A stretch of 64,000 bases of DNA. Origin: UBA1783 sp033808805 (GTDB lineage: Bacteria; Bacillota_I; Bacilli_A; Erysipelotrichales; Erysipelotrichaceae). Both the position numbers and the translations under genes were made by a program. This document shows positions 1 through 8,749 of this stretch, one piece after another. The notes beneath the pieces are model-generated. The model was not told the DNA's origin and did no database searches. It saw only the letters and a list, made by a program, of their open reading frames with translations. The stretch's first letter is position 1. Every line of letters starts with the position of its first letter. The stretch is from the NCBI GenBank assembly GCA_033808805.1, contig JAPXMY010000011.1:1-64000 (forward strand). The letters run 5' to 3'.

Positions 1-230
1 ATATTACCCATCGTTTCTTTCATTTTTTGTAAAGTTTTAGGGTCTTATTTCATTTTATTCCATATCCATCTCACCCTAAAAGTGACCCTAAAAGATTGGA
101 ACAAACCCTAAAATTTCTCGGTTACCCGAATAATCTCAGCCTTATTTTTTCCTATTATTCTCAGCTAATCTTTAAAGCATTTTTCAAAGATATTTCATTA
201 ACCTCTAATACAAAATCATTATTTATCTCT
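1..230. other. A+T-rich non-coding stretch with a repeated 9-mer
   Basis: No coding region is supported here. The 9-mer accctaaaa occurs three times at 73-81, 85-93 and 105-113, and its reverse complement lies at 35-43. An inverted pair (35-43 with 73-81) could fold, but no T-tract follows, so I do not call a terminator. The stretch lies downstream of the minus-strand repeat lipoprotein that ends at 231. Confidence 0.4.
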
Positions 231-1022
231 TTACTTTTTAGCTTTTAGATTTACTTCATATCCTTTAATGGTCATTTTTAAAACTCCAGTATCAGGATCA
301 TAGAAAACCGTATATGTTTCACCATATACATTTCCAGCAGAGTCCACAATATCAGGATAATCAACATTTATGTAATAATACATTTTCCCCATATAATCAG
401 CCCTGACAATTGTTCCTGTATGTGAAAAATCATTATCGATAATACGTAGATCAAACTTGTCTCCATCATATATTTTGATGAAATAGTTTTCTTTTCCACC
501 CATATCTTCTCCAACCCATAATTCATTTTTAGCAAGTTCTACAAGTAGCTGATCACCTTTTAAACCTTTGTCTGGAGCAAATTCAATCCATTCTCCACAA
601 TATTCAATAATTAAAACCTCTGTATGTGGATTAAAGAAGGTCAGATATTCAGCAGAAAACGATTCAGTAGGTTCACCATAATATCCGCTGTCCAATCCCG
701 GATAATAAACAGACAATGTGTAATACATATTACCATTGTTTTCAGCATCAGTTAAAATTCCTGTAAAATCCCCTCCAGTATGATATTGAGTCAGTAGAAA
801 TTCTCCTTCATCATTTACTTTAAGGAAATGATTATCTTTACTAGGACTAACTTCAATCCAGATACCATATTTGGTAAGTGTCGCAAATAATTCATCTTTT
901 TCCAGTATAATTTCTGGAACAAATTTTATTTCTTCACCATATGCTTTTATAAGCAAATAATCGGTTCTATGATTATAATATATTTCATAATCAATTGTAT
1001 AAGGATCGTAAGGATCATTCAT
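231..1022 (-). CDS. Repeat lipoprotein, C-terminal fragment (downstream of a frame break)
   Basis: This 263-residue frame has no signal peptide of its own and continues the protein encoded at 1019-1666 in the next frame. It contains repeat units of about 105 residues. Each unit has an FxPDKG-like start, an aromatic W near residue 30 of the unit, a Y-rich strand segment and a DPYDxYT/DYExxxNP tail. Its ATG overlaps the TGA of the upstream piece (ATGA), but the preceding codons in this frame, read backwards, give DYEGYEGDE. That matches the intact paralogous repeat DYPGYEGDE at 2722-3684. I therefore read it as the 3' part of one broken gene rather than a coupled second gene. Function is unknown; an extracytoplasmic location follows from the upstream lipoprotein signal. 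Confidence 0.75.
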   Translation of the reverse strand: MNDPYDPYTIDYEIYYNHRTDYLLIKAYGEEIKFVPEIILEKDELFATLTKYGIWIEVSPSKDNHFLKVNDEGEFLLTQYHTGGDFTGILTDAENNGNMYYTLSVYYPGLDSGYYGEPTESFSAEYLTFFNPHTEVLIIEYCGEWIEFAPDKGLKGDQLLVELAKNELWVGEDMGGKENYFIKIYDGDKFDLRIIDNDFSHTGTIVRADYMGKMYYYINVDYPDIVDSAGNVYGETYTVFYDPDTGVLKMTIKGYEVNLKAKK

Positions 1023-1666
1023 TTCATCTCCTTCATACCCCTCATAATCTCAGACATTGTATAGCGCATGTATCCATGATACTTAACGCTGGCAACATCT
1101 CCAATAGTACCAAAGCCACTGTTCATGATACCAAAGCCAAATTGACTGTTCTCCAGCACTTTAGCAAAAAAGTACCCAACCATTTCGTTATTGTCTTCTC
1201 TCCAGGTTTCATATCTTCCAATACTGGCAAGTAATTCTTTGGCAGTAAATCCGATATCAGCATAATAATCAACATATTCTAAGCCACCAACATTATATTC
1301 TCCAAAAGTAAATCTAGTATTATCTTTATAATTCAAATCAATATAAAAGATACTGCCATCAAACTCTTCTGGATAGAGATTCTCATATTCCAGTTTATAA
1401 ATATTATTTCCTTCATAACTGAAACTGATCAATTCAGTAAAATCATAACTAAAACCATGATAATCAAAAGATAATACTCCTTCTTCTTCAAAAGCAATCG
1501 CTAAATCAGAGAATGCCCAATTGGTTAAATATCTTGGATAGTCATCCAGATAATCCCATAATTCTTCTTTGCTGAAGCCGGTATCATTAACGGTATCATC
1601 ACCACATCCTGATATGCCGACTAATAGCAAAAAGACAACTAAAAATAATTTAATTATTTTATTCAT
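1019..1666 (-). CDS. Repeat lipoprotein, N-terminal fragment (upstream of a frame break)
   Basis: The start at 1666 is followed by a lipoprotein signal peptide with a lipobox near GISGC at residues 18-22. Mature sequence carries one diverged and one typical copy of the ~105-residue repeat. Near 1048-1054 the frame leaves the repeat consensus (YTMS, then a tail with many Met) and stops at 1019. In the -1 frame the consensus resumes at once. Rejoining by one base gives an ORF of about 478 residues spanning 231-1666. The tandem neighbour at 1934-3684 is a paralogue with one more repeat. No family name is recognised. The gene may be inactivated, phase-variable or affected by a sequence error. Confidence 0.75.
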   Translation of the reverse strand: MNKIIKLFLVVFLLLVGISGCGDDTVNDTGFSKEELWDYLDDYPRYLTNWAFSDLAIAFEEEGVLSFDYHGFSYDFTELISFSYEGNNIYKLEYENLYPEEFDGSIFYIDLNYKDNTRFTFGEYNVGGLEYVDYYADIGFTAKELLASIGRYETWREDNNEMVGYFFAKVLENSQFGFGIMNSGFGTIGDVASVKYHGYMRYTMSEIMRGMKEMK

Positions 1667-1799
1667 ATTATTCCTCCATTACTTTATATCTAATTATATC
1701 TAAACAAAATGATAAATTTCAATATAAATTGATCAAATAAAAAGTTATTTCAATTTGCTTGAAATCAAAACCAGGATTTTTAATCTTTTCAAAAACAAA

Positions 1800-1823
1800 A
1801 CTACGATTTTTCGTAGCTTTTTT
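1800..1823. terminator. Hairpin with T-tracts on both sides
   Basis: Stem ctacga/tcgtag at 1801-1806 and 1811-1816, followed on the plus strand by a T-run and on the minus strand by a T-rich stretch. It lies between the two repeat-lipoprotein genes and is a second, weaker stop for the minus-strand transcript. Confidence 0.5.
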
Positions 1824-1851
1824 AATATCTTTTAAATTTTCTTTTATACTC

Positions 1852-1892
1852 AAAAAAAGAAATAAGGCATTAAAATAGTCATTGCCTTATTT
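1852..1892 (-). terminator. Rho-independent terminator of the second repeat-lipoprotein gene
   Basis: Ten-base stem aaataaggca/tgccttattt (1860-1869 with 1883-1892). Read on the minus strand it is followed by C and seven T (1852-1858). It sits about 40 bases past the stop codon at 1934. Confidence 0.75.
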
Positions 1893-1933
1893 CTTATTTT
1901 TACATTATTAAAATTATCTTTTTTTTATCCAGA

Positions 1934-2656
1934 TTAATGTGGTACAAAACTACATAAAGTATCTTCATACCAAATTGCAAAATAATCATATTCAGGGTTG
2001 AAATACATCTTATAACTGCTGGTATAGGCATCATAAGGATCATTATCGTAATAAAATCCTGCTGGATAATAAACATCAAAAGTATATTCCTCAAACCCAT
2101 GATATTTAAAATTAGATATCGTTCCAGTAGGAGAACCTTCACTGTATAAATAACCTATTGTGAACTTTTTATCACTAAATACTTTGACATAGAAAGTATC
2201 TTCCCTGGTTTTCCAAATCTTATATTTACTTGTATAATTTAAGAACTCTTCAAGGGTATATCCCCTATCTGGAGTAAAGGCTTTTGAGCCATTTTCAATA
2301 TCAAGGATTAAAGTCTCATTATAAGGTGTAAATTTCGCTGACAGCTCAAGTGTATAAGGATCATTTGGCTTAGTAAACTGATCTCCGGCATAGCCAGGAT
2401 TTTCAATTGTTATTGTGTAGCGATAATTGCCAAGATATTCAATTTTAAAAGTACCTTTATAAGTATCCCCTCCGTGATAATGATCTATCCAGATTTGATC
2501 TTCATCGTACACTTTAAAATAATGATCTGTATTTTTAACTCTCCAGAACGGATATTTGGAAAGCGCGGCATAAAACTCTTTCATTGTTAAACCTTTATCA
2601 GGAACAAATTCAAGTGCTATATTTTCAATAGTAAAAAACATAATTTCTGAATTCAA
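1934..2656 (-). CDS. Second repeat lipoprotein, C-terminal fragment
   Basis: This 240-residue frame opens inside a repeat unit (SLNSEIMFFTIENIALEFVP) and carries two full ~105-residue repeats plus a partial one. The motifs FVPDKG, YPFW, YFKVYD and TKPNDPYTLE match the paralogue at 231-1666. The ATG at 2656 is only the first Met of an open frame. The same frame runs back to about 2740 and encodes YTLTVDYP, which continues the repeat begun in the gene at 2722-3684. No ribosome site precedes the ATG. It ends at FVPH, where another repeat would begin, so the 3' end may also be eroded. Function unknown; predicted cell-surface lipoprotein fragment. Confidence 0.72.
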   Translation of the reverse strand: MNSEIMFFTIENIALEFVPDKGLTMKEFYAALSKYPFWRVKNTDHYFKVYDEDQIWIDHYHGGDTYKGTFKIEYLGNYRYTITIENPGYAGDQFTKPNDPYTLELSAKFTPYNETLILDIENGSKAFTPDRGYTLEEFLNYTSKYKIWKTREDTFYVKVFSDKKFTIGYLYSEGSPTGTISNFKYHGFEEYTFDVYYPAGFYYDNDPYDAYTSSYKMYFNPEYDYFAIWYEDTLCSFVPH

Positions 2657-2721
2657 ACTAAAATATAGCGGATATTGTATTGAATGAGCATCCTTGTTTG
2701 CATCTTTAGGATAATCAACTG

Positions 2722-3684
2722 TTAAAGTATAGGAATTATACCATTGTATTCTAACTTTGACATTTTTCCATCACACTTAAAATCCAGCATTCTGTGTCCC
2801 AGGTAAAATTGATTGTTATCATGAACATTAAAAAAGTAACCGCTGGTAACACGAGCCTCACACCAGTTAATATACTCAGCAATGAAATCATAAAATTCTT
2901 TAAGTGTTGCTCCCTTATCAGGAACAAGATTTACTTTTACTCCCGTAATATTAATTGTTAAATATTCTGTATAAGGATTAAAGAACATTTCATAATCAGT
3001 TGTATAAGCATCATAAGGATCAGTAATTTCATCACCTTCATATCCAGGATAATCCACTGATACAGTGTATGACATATATCCATTAAATTTAACATCAGAA
3101 ATTGTTCCCGTTATTCCAAAGCCACTGCTCTTGATACCTAAACTTAGTTGATCCTTATCATAGGCTTCAAGGAAATAATAACCATCTAAATCATGCTTCT
3201 CTTCTACCCAAGCGTTATGATTACTCAGTTTTTCAAATAGTTCTTCTTTAGTTAAAGCTACATCAGCATATAGATCATAGTATTTTATTTCACCAGAGTT
3301 ATAAGTTCCAAGCATTAAACGAGTACTATCTTCTGGATTTAATTGGATATAAAAAATAGATTCTTCCAAATTATCAGAATAAGGATTTTCATATTCAATC
3401 TTATAAAGATCATCCTCTTCATTACTAAAACTTATAATTTCAGTAAAATAAAGATTATTTTTCTCATCCATGATATGTGAAAAGTCAATAGTTATATCAC
3501 CTTCATTTTCAAATTTGACCGCAAGCAAATCAGTACCCAAAACGATAAAATAACGTGGATATTGATTGAGATATTCCCACAACTGTTGTTGGTTCATCTT
3601 TTTTAGTTTACTGCCATTACCACAACCAGATAAGCCAACAAATAAAAAAAGAATAACCAAAGTTAACTTTAGTATTTTTCGCAT
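2722..3684 (-). CDS. Second repeat lipoprotein, N-terminal fragment
   Basis: The start at 3684 follows a purine-rich ribosome site and opens with a lipoprotein signal peptide (lipobox near GLSGC, residues 17-21). The mature part contains about three ~105-residue units, each ending in a DPYDAYTTDYEM-like tail. The last codons (NGIIPIL) leave the consensus at about 2738-2742. Reading one base back gives YNSYTLTVDYP, the expected repeat, so 1934-3684 was probably one gene of about 583 residues. That is 105 residues, or one repeat, longer than the paralogue. The repeat family is not recognised. Likely a tandem duplication of exported proteins, both broken in the same direction. Confidence 0.75.
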   Translation of the reverse strand: MRKILKLTLVILFLFVGLSGCGNGSKLKKMNQQQLWEYLNQYPRYFIVLGTDLLAVKFENEGDITIDFSHIMDEKNNLYFTEIISFSNEEDDLYKIEYENPYSDNLEESIFYIQLNPEDSTRLMLGTYNSGEIKYYDLYADVALTKEELFEKLSNHNAWVEEKHDLDGYYFLEAYDKDQLSLGIKSSGFGITGTISDVKFNGYMSYTVSVDYPGYEGDEITDPYDAYTTDYEMFFNPYTEYLTINITGVKVNLVPDKGATLKEFYDFIAEYINWCEARVTSGYFFNVHDNNQFYLGHRMLDFKCDGKMSKLEYNGIIPIL

Positions 3685-3723
3685 ATTATTACCTCTCCAT
3701 TTATTATCTAAATTATATAAATT

Positions 3724-3751
3724 AAAAAAATGAATTGCAATAGCAATTCAT
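3724..3751 (-). terminator. Terminator of the liv operon
   Basis: Nine-base perfect stem atgaattgc/gcaattcat (3730-3738 with 3743-3751), followed on the minus strand by a T7 run, just after the livF stop codon at 3765. Confidence 0.85.
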
Positions 3752-3764
3752 CGAAAAATCTAAA

Positions 3765-4472
3765 TCATCCGCCTAAATAAGCCTTCTTAACATCATCATC
3801 GTCAAGAAGTTCTTTTCCTTTGGCACTTTTAACAATTCTTCCGGTTTCCAGCACATAGCCTCTATCAGTAATTTTTAATGCTTTTTGAGCATTCTGTTCA
3901 ACTAAAAGAATAGTTGTGCCAAGCTTATTCAATGTTTTGATAATATCAAATATTTCATCAACAAGGATAGGCGACAAGCCCATTGAAGGCTCATCTAAAA
4001 GCAATATCTTAGGATTGCTCATCATTGCCCTTCCCATAGCTAACATCTGTTGTTCACCACCAGAGAGAGTTCCTGCAATCTGTCTGCTTCTTTCTTTTAA
4101 GCGGGGAAATCTTTCAAAAACCATTTCCAGATTATCTTTAATAGTTGCATCCGGTTGAGAGTACGCTCCCATTTCCAGATTTTCTAAAACTGTCATCTGT
4201 TGAAATATTCTTCTGCCTTCACAACACTGAGCTAGTCCAAGATAGACAATTTTATGAGCTGGAACCTGAGAAATATCCTTTCCATCAAAAGTAATACTTC
4301 CTGTAGTGCTTCTTAACAGACCGGAAATAGTTTGCAGAATAGTAGTTTTACCAGCTCCGTTGGCTCCAATCAGGGAAATAATTTCGCCCTCATTTACTTC
4401 AAAGGAAACTGATTTAATTGCATGGATAGAACCATAATAAACGTTGATATCATTTACTTCTAATAATGCCAT
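3765..4472 (-). CDS. livF: Branched-chain amino acid ABC transporter ATPase LivF
   Basis: A 235-residue ATPase that drives uptake of branched-chain amino acids together with LivG, LivH, LivM and a binding protein. Walker A GANGAGKTT lies near residue 38. The ABC signature is LSGGEQQMLAMGRA and Walker B is ILLLDEPSMGLSP, with the PSMGLSP variant typical of LivF. The length is normal for the family. It is the last gene of a five-gene minus-strand operon, three bases from livG, and a strong terminator follows. The start has a good GGAG ribosome site inside the end of livG. Confidence 0.95.
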   Translation of the reverse strand: MALLEVNDINVYYGSIHAIKSVSFEVNEGEIISLIGANGAGKTTILQTISGLLRSTTGSITFDGKDISQVPAHKIVYLGLAQCCEGRRIFQQMTVLENLEMGAYSQPDATIKDNLEMVFERFPRLKERSRQIAGTLSGGEQQMLAMGRAMMSNPKILLLDEPSMGLSPILVDEIFDIIKTLNKLGTTILLVEQNAQKALKITDRGYVLETGRIVKSAKGKELLDDDDVKKAYLGG

Positions 4473-4474
4473 AA

Positions 4475-5308
4475 CTACTCCTCCTGTTCAGGTTTGCCTA
4501 AATATGCTTCAATAACTACTGGATTATTCTGAATTTCTTTAGGTGTGCCTTTAGCAATAATTCTGCCATAATTAAGTACCGCAATACCTTCACAGATATT
4601 CATGACCAGAGACATGTCATGCTCAATTAAAATAATGGCAATATTGAACTTATCTCTAATACCACGGATTGTTTCCATTAAGTCTTTAGTTTCATTGGGG
4701 TTCATTCCTGCTGCAGGTTCATCCAATAGCAGAAGTGATGGTTTAGTAGCCAAAGCACGGATTATTTCCAGCCTTCTTTGTGCGCCATAAGGTAGAGAGC
4801 CAGCTTCTGCTTCAGCTAAATCTGACATGTTAAAGATATCTAACAATTCTAAAGCTTTCTGATGAATTCTTTTTTCCTCTTTATAGTATTTTGGAGTTCT
4901 AAAGATAGCGGTTAAAGGATTGTAATGCATTGAGTTGTTCATCGCAACTTTAACATTATCAATAACACTCATCTTGTCAAACAGTCTGATATTCTGAAAA
5001 GTTCTGGCTACACCCGCCTTGTTAACATCTACTGTCGACATTTTACTGGTATCGTGTCCATTGACCAATATTGTTCCCTTAGATGGCTGATATACTTTGG
5101 TAAGCAAGTTAAATACCGTTGTTTTCCCAGCTCCATTTGGACCAATTAAACCGGAAATCTCAGTAGGACCAACAATGATATTAAAATTGTTAACAGCACT
5201 TAATCCTCCAAAATCAATGCCTAAATGGTATGTTTCTAAAACTGGAGTGCTATAGGCATCTCTTTCCAAGACATAAGCACCACTTGGATATTGTACTAGT
5301 TTAGTCAT
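4475..5308 (-). CDS. livG: Branched-chain amino acid ABC transporter ATPase LivG
   Basis: The second liv ATPase: Walker A GPNGAGKTT, a Q-loop region with FQNIRLF, signature LPYGAQRRLEIIRA (the LivG form of LSGGQ) and Walker B LLLLDEPAAGMNP. I place the start at 5308 (MTKLVQ). It lies 8 bases inside the end of livM, with AAGAAGGGAAG about ten bases upstream; an ATG three codons earlier has worse spacing. An N-terminal extension of about 25 residues precedes the usual LGIDFGGLSAV core, which is a little longer than most LivG proteins. Translational coupling with livM is likely. Confidence 0.93.
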   Translation of the reverse strand: MTKLVQYPSGAYVLERDAYSTPVLETYHLGIDFGGLSAVNNFNIIVGPTEISGLIGPNGAGKTTVFNLLTKVYQPSKGTILVNGHDTSKMSTVDVNKAGVARTFQNIRLFDKMSVIDNVKVAMNNSMHYNPLTAIFRTPKYYKEEKRIHQKALELLDIFNMSDLAEAEAGSLPYGAQRRLEIIRALATKPSLLLLDEPAAGMNPNETKDLMETIRGIRDKFNIAIILIEHDMSLVMNICEGIAVLNYGRIIAKGTPKEIQNNPVVIEAYLGKPEQEE

Positions 5309-6380
5309 GTGCAGCACTTCCCTTCTTTAAAAACCTGGATTTGATTTTTGCCATCAAAGCATCTGTTTTCTCTTTTAGATTCTGATTATTGGTAATCAGC
5401 ATAATCAGAATTAATATAATTGAGTATATTAACATTCTATAATCTTGAAGTCCTCTCAGCAGTTCTGGCAAGACATATAAAATCATTGTCGCGATGATTG
5501 TTCCTGTCATGTTACCCAAACCACCTAAAACTACATAAACAAGTATTAATATAGAAAGATTAAAGTCAAATTTAGCTGGCTGCAAAGTTGAATAATTAAG
5601 ACCAAACAGTGCCCCAGACATGCCTGCCAGAATAGCTGAAATAACAAAAGCCAGCATTTTGGTATTTCTGATATGAATTCCAACTGATTCAGCGGCAATT
5701 CTATTGTCTCTGGCAGCCATAATCGTTCTACCAAAGCGTGAATATGTGAGATTGTAAATAATCAGCAATGATAATAAGATTAATAAAAATCCGGCAGTAA
5801 ATGAGGCCAGTCTTGTGGTTGCTGTTGCTCCCATAGGTCCAGACAAAAGCATCCTGCCACCCTGTGCTAAAGAAATTCTGTTTTCAATAAAACTGAACTG
5901 CAAACCATTAGCATCTACTCCTAAATAAACATTATTAAGTAGACTCTTGATAATCTGACAGAAGGCCAAGGTAACAATTGCCAGATAGTCACCTTGCAGT
6001 TTCAATACTGGTATCGATATAAGTAAACCGACAACACCAGCAACTATTCCACCAACTAACATGGCAAGCAATAATCTCAGCCCACTTATGGCAATAAAAG
6101 GTTCTAACAGTCCACTGATGATGATACCAGTAAAAGCTCCAACTGCCATGAAACCGGAATGACCTAGTGATAATTCCCCTGAAACACCAACCACCAGGTT
6201 CAGTGATAAAGCAGCTACGATATAGCAGCATGTCGGAACCAGTAATGATCTGAATAAACTTTTTATACCCACTGTATTCATCAGAAGCTGTATTGCGATA
6301 AAACCAGCGATGACCACCAGATATGAAACAGTACGAGAGATATGTTTTTTATCAAATATTTTTTTAATTGTTCTTTCCAT
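5301..6380 (-). CDS. livM: Branched-chain amino acid ABC transporter permease LivM
   Basis: A 359-residue polytopic membrane protein of the LivM permease family. It contains LNLVVGVSGELSLGHSGFMAVGAF near residues 60-85 and the cytoplasmic coupling motif AARDNRIAAESVGIHIRNTK near residue 230. It has roughly nine hydrophobic segments and a basic C-terminal tail. It pairs with LivH to form the membrane channel. The start has an excellent AGGAGGATATT ribosome site and lies 10 bases after livH. Confidence 0.94.
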   Translation of the reverse strand: MERTIKKIFDKKHISRTVSYLVVIAGFIAIQLLMNTVGIKSLFRSLLVPTCCYIVAALSLNLVVGVSGELSLGHSGFMAVGAFTGIIISGLLEPFIAISGLRLLLAMLVGGIVAGVVGLLISIPVLKLQGDYLAIVTLAFCQIIKSLLNNVYLGVDANGLQFSFIENRISLAQGGRMLLSGPMGATATTRLASFTAGFLLILLSLLIIYNLTYSRFGRTIMAARDNRIAAESVGIHIRNTKMLAFVISAILAGMSGALFGLNYSTLQPAKFDFNLSILILVYVVLGGLGNMTGTIIATMILYVLPELLRGLQDYRMLIYSIILILIMLITNNQNLKEKTDALMAKIKSRFLKKGSAAHD

Positions 6381-6389
6381 AATATCCTC

Positions 6390-7271
6390 CTATACTTTTT
6401 CATGAATCTTTTTACCCAGTAATCCGGTTGGTCTGATCAGTAAAACGATTATCAAAACCATAAATACTATCGCATCAGATAATTGAGTTGATAGATAAGC
6501 TTTAGTCAGTGTTTCAATAATACCCAATAACAGTCCTCCAACAAAAGCCCCTGGAATTGAACCGATACCACCAAATACGGCAGCCGTAAAAGCTTTAATA
6601 CCTGGCATTGAACCTAAGGTTGGAGTGAATGTCGAATAAGTCATACACAATAAAACTGCAGCAATAGCTGCCAATCCGGAACCTATAGCGAAAGTAACTG
6701 AAATAGTATTGTCAACATTGATTCCCATTAATTGAGCTGCTTCTTTATCCTGTGAACAGGCTCTCATTGCTTTACCTGCCTTGGTCTTATTAACAAAAAT
6801 CGTTAAAAATATCATAATCAAAACACAGACTATGATAGTAAGTAAGGTCTTATATGAAAGTGTCAGCTGTCCGTCAAATAATGAAAATGTTGAATTCCGC
6901 ATCAGTTCAGGAAAAACTTTAGGATCAGTACCAAACATAATCTGGGCTAAATTCTGCAGGAAGTAACTTACACCGATAGCAGTAATCAAAACCGATAAAG
7001 ATGAAGCTTTCCTCAAAGGTTTATAAGCAAATCTTTCAATCAGAATACCTAAAGCTGTGCAGACCAAAACTGCAATCAGAATACTGGTGAAAGTTGAAAA
7101 TTTAAACATTGTCAAACAATAAAATGCTGTATAGGCACCAATCATGATGACATCACCATGAGCAAAGTTAAGCATCTTTGCAATGCCATATACCATCGTG
7201 TAACCTAGTGCAATAATTGCATAAACACTTCCTAAACCCATTCCATTTATCAGATATGATAGAAATGCCAT
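6390..7271 (-). CDS. livH: Branched-chain amino acid ABC transporter permease LivH
   Basis: LivH-family permease of 293 residues with GLGSVYAIIALGYTMVYG and MLNFAHGDVIMIGAY near the N-terminus, both family hallmarks, and the loop motif RACSQDKEAAQLMGINVD. The start at 7271 (MAFLSYL) is chosen because AAAAGGAG lies eight bases upstream. An in-frame ATG 25 codons earlier would run into the intercistronic hairpin and lacks a site. It follows the binding-protein gene across that hairpin. Confidence 0.94.
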   Translation of the reverse strand: MAFLSYLINGMGLGSVYAIIALGYTMVYGIAKMLNFAHGDVIMIGAYTAFYCLTMFKFSTFTSILIAVLVCTALGILIERFAYKPLRKASSLSVLITAIGVSYFLQNLAQIMFGTDPKVFPELMRNSTFSLFDGQLTLSYKTLLTIIVCVLIMIFLTIFVNKTKAGKAMRACSQDKEAAQLMGINVDNTISVTFAIGSGLAAIAAVLLCMTYSTFTPTLGSMPGIKAFTAAVFGGIGSIPGAFVGGLLLGIIETLTKAYLSTQLSDAIVFMVLIIVLLIRPTGLLGKKIHEKV

Positions 7272-7305
7272 ATTCTCAACTCCTTTTCCTGATTTTTTTA
7301 ATACA

Positions 7306-7340
7306 TTTAAAGGTTGCCATGTTTTTAGGCAACCTTTAAA
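7306..7340 (-). promoter_or_regulatory. Intercistronic hairpin between the binding-protein gene and livH
   Basis: Perfect 13-base inverted repeat tttaaaggttgcc/ggcaacctttaaa with a 9-base loop (7306-7318 with 7328-7340). On the minus strand an A-rich and T-poor sequence follows, so it is at best a partial terminator. Its likely role is to protect the upstream message and favour the binding protein over the permeases, as seen in many ABC operons (inference). Confidence 0.7.
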
Positions 7341-7362
7341 TTTCATTAAAGTAAATTTTTAA

Positions 7363-8520
7363 TTATTCAGCATTAACGTAAACGCCTTCTTTGATGATAA
7401 CAGCTTTAGGTTCTTTACTAACTTCACCATTAGCTGCCCATGTTACTGATGTTCCAGTTACACCATCAAATGTCATGGTTGTAAATTGAGCAATCATGAT
7501 ATCAGCAATTGTCTTTGCATCCATATCATAAGTTACACCACCAGCAACCATTGCCTGATATAAAGCGTAAACAACGTCATAGGCATCAGCTGCAAACTGG
7601 TTAGGGATTTCACCATAAGCTTTTTGATATTCTGTAACGAAATGTACAGTTGCATCATCTGTTGCATCTGCCGCAAATGGTGTCAGCAGGTATACACCTT
7701 CAGCCAATGAAGTATCAAAACCGTCCATAGTCAAGATTCCATCCATACCATCAACACCAAAGAAGATTGGAGCATAGCTCATATCAGCTGCCTGTTTCAA
7801 AATTGAAGAAGCTGGAGTGTAATAGATAGGTAAGAACATTACATCTGCGCCTGCAGCTTTAGCACCCTGTAACTGAGTAGTAAAATCTGTTGCACTTGAA
7901 TCATCGAATGCACCCTGGAAGACGATTTCTAAACCGATTTCAGCAGCTCTATCAACAAATTTCTGAGTGATACCTGTTGAATAAACACAGTCACTCTTAT
8001 AGATGATTGCTACTTTTGTGCCAAGATTGTGGTCTTTGATGTAGTCAGCAGAACCAACACCCTGGTTAGGATCTGAGAAACACATCTGGAATGTGGTTGC
8101 ATAAACTTTTGTATCGCTATAAACAAGAGCTGGTGCACTTCCAGAAGGTGTCAGTGCGAAGATATGGTCTTCATCATATCTTGGAGCAACACCTGATCCT
8201 GCTCCTGAAGTAACAGTTAACATACTTACCTGCATACCCCAGTCCAATAAAACGTCATATGCTGTGTCAGCTTTTGTTGCATCAGCTTCATCATCCTGCA
8301 TATTAAGTTCAAGCTGTAAGCCACCTTTTGCATTAATTTCAGCAATAGCCAACAATGCTCCGTTTTTAACTGCAACACCATAAATAGCCGCGCCACCTGT
8401 TAACGGTCCTGATAAACCGATTTTGATTGCTTTAGCTTCAGGTTTTTCAGGTTTGTTACAACCAGTCAAGCTTGAGATAGCCAATAATGAAACTAATAAC
8501 AATGTAATAAATTTTTTCAT
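7363..8520 (-). CDS. livJ: Branched-chain amino acid ABC transporter substrate-binding lipoprotein
   Basis: A 385-residue periplasmic-binding-protein-like lipoprotein (Peripla_BP_6 type). It has a signal peptide with lipobox SLTGC at residues 18-22, then KIGLSGPLTGGAAIYGVAVKNG, the classic Leu/Ile/Val-binding N-terminus. The start at 8520 (MKKFITLLL) has a very strong AGGAGGAGGG site; a longer in-frame reading has none. It is first in the livJHMGF operon and captures substrate at the cell surface. The exact ligand among branched-chain amino acids cannot be read from the sequence. Confidence 0.93.
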   Translation of the reverse strand: MKKFITLLLVSLLAISSLTGCNKPEKPEAKAIKIGLSGPLTGGAAIYGVAVKNGALLAIAEINAKGGLQLELNMQDDEADATKADTAYDVLLDWGMQVSMLTVTSGAGSGVAPRYDEDHIFALTPSGSAPALVYSDTKVYATTFQMCFSDPNQGVGSADYIKDHNLGTKVAIIYKSDCVYSTGITQKFVDRAAEIGLEIVFQGAFDDSSATDFTTQLQGAKAAGADVMFLPIYYTPASSILKQAADMSYAPIFFGVDGMDGILTMDGFDTSLAEGVYLLTPFAADATDDATVHFVTEYQKAYGEIPNQFAADAYDVVYALYQAMVAGGVTYDMDAKTIADIMIAQFTTMTFDGVTGTSVTWAANGEVSKEPKAVIIKEGVYVNAE

Positions 8521-8560
8521 AATCCTTTTCCCTCCTCCTATTAAAATTAGGATAACATAT

Positions 8561-8589
8561 ATAATAAGGCTTCGATGAAAAAAATTCAA
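8561..8589 (-). promoter_or_regulatory. Putative promoter of the liv operon
   Basis: On the minus strand a -35 TTGAAT (8584-8589) and a -10 TATTAT (8561-8566) are separated by 17 bases, about 40 bases before the start of the binding-protein gene. Confidence 0.55.
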
Positions 8590-8749
8590 CATTTACTTCA
8601 CATATATTTCACAATTTTTCATAACTTTTTCAATTTTATGTAAATATTTTCAATCATAAAATTATGTAAGCGGTTTACCTGACGCTTGATACATCTTATG
8701 TTTTCAGTTTTTTAAAAATAGTGTTATCATAAGGATGGAGGTATTTTAT

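Noticed and set aside
1900..2142. 80-codon minus-strand frame overlapping the end of the second repeat lipoprotein
   Set aside because: Runs in another frame of the repeat gene and has no ribosome site. Its last residues only hint at a further frame change at the very 3' end, which cannot be proven.
1019..2742. Programmed -1 ribosomal frameshifting in the repeat lipoproteins
   Set aside because: The break points have no X XXY YYZ heptamer and no downstream pseudoknot that I can see, so a missing base is simpler.
8668..8690. GTAAGCGGTTTAC-like palindrome upstream of the YugP gene
   Set aside because: Imperfect and not placed on a clear promoter; no related site seen in the window.
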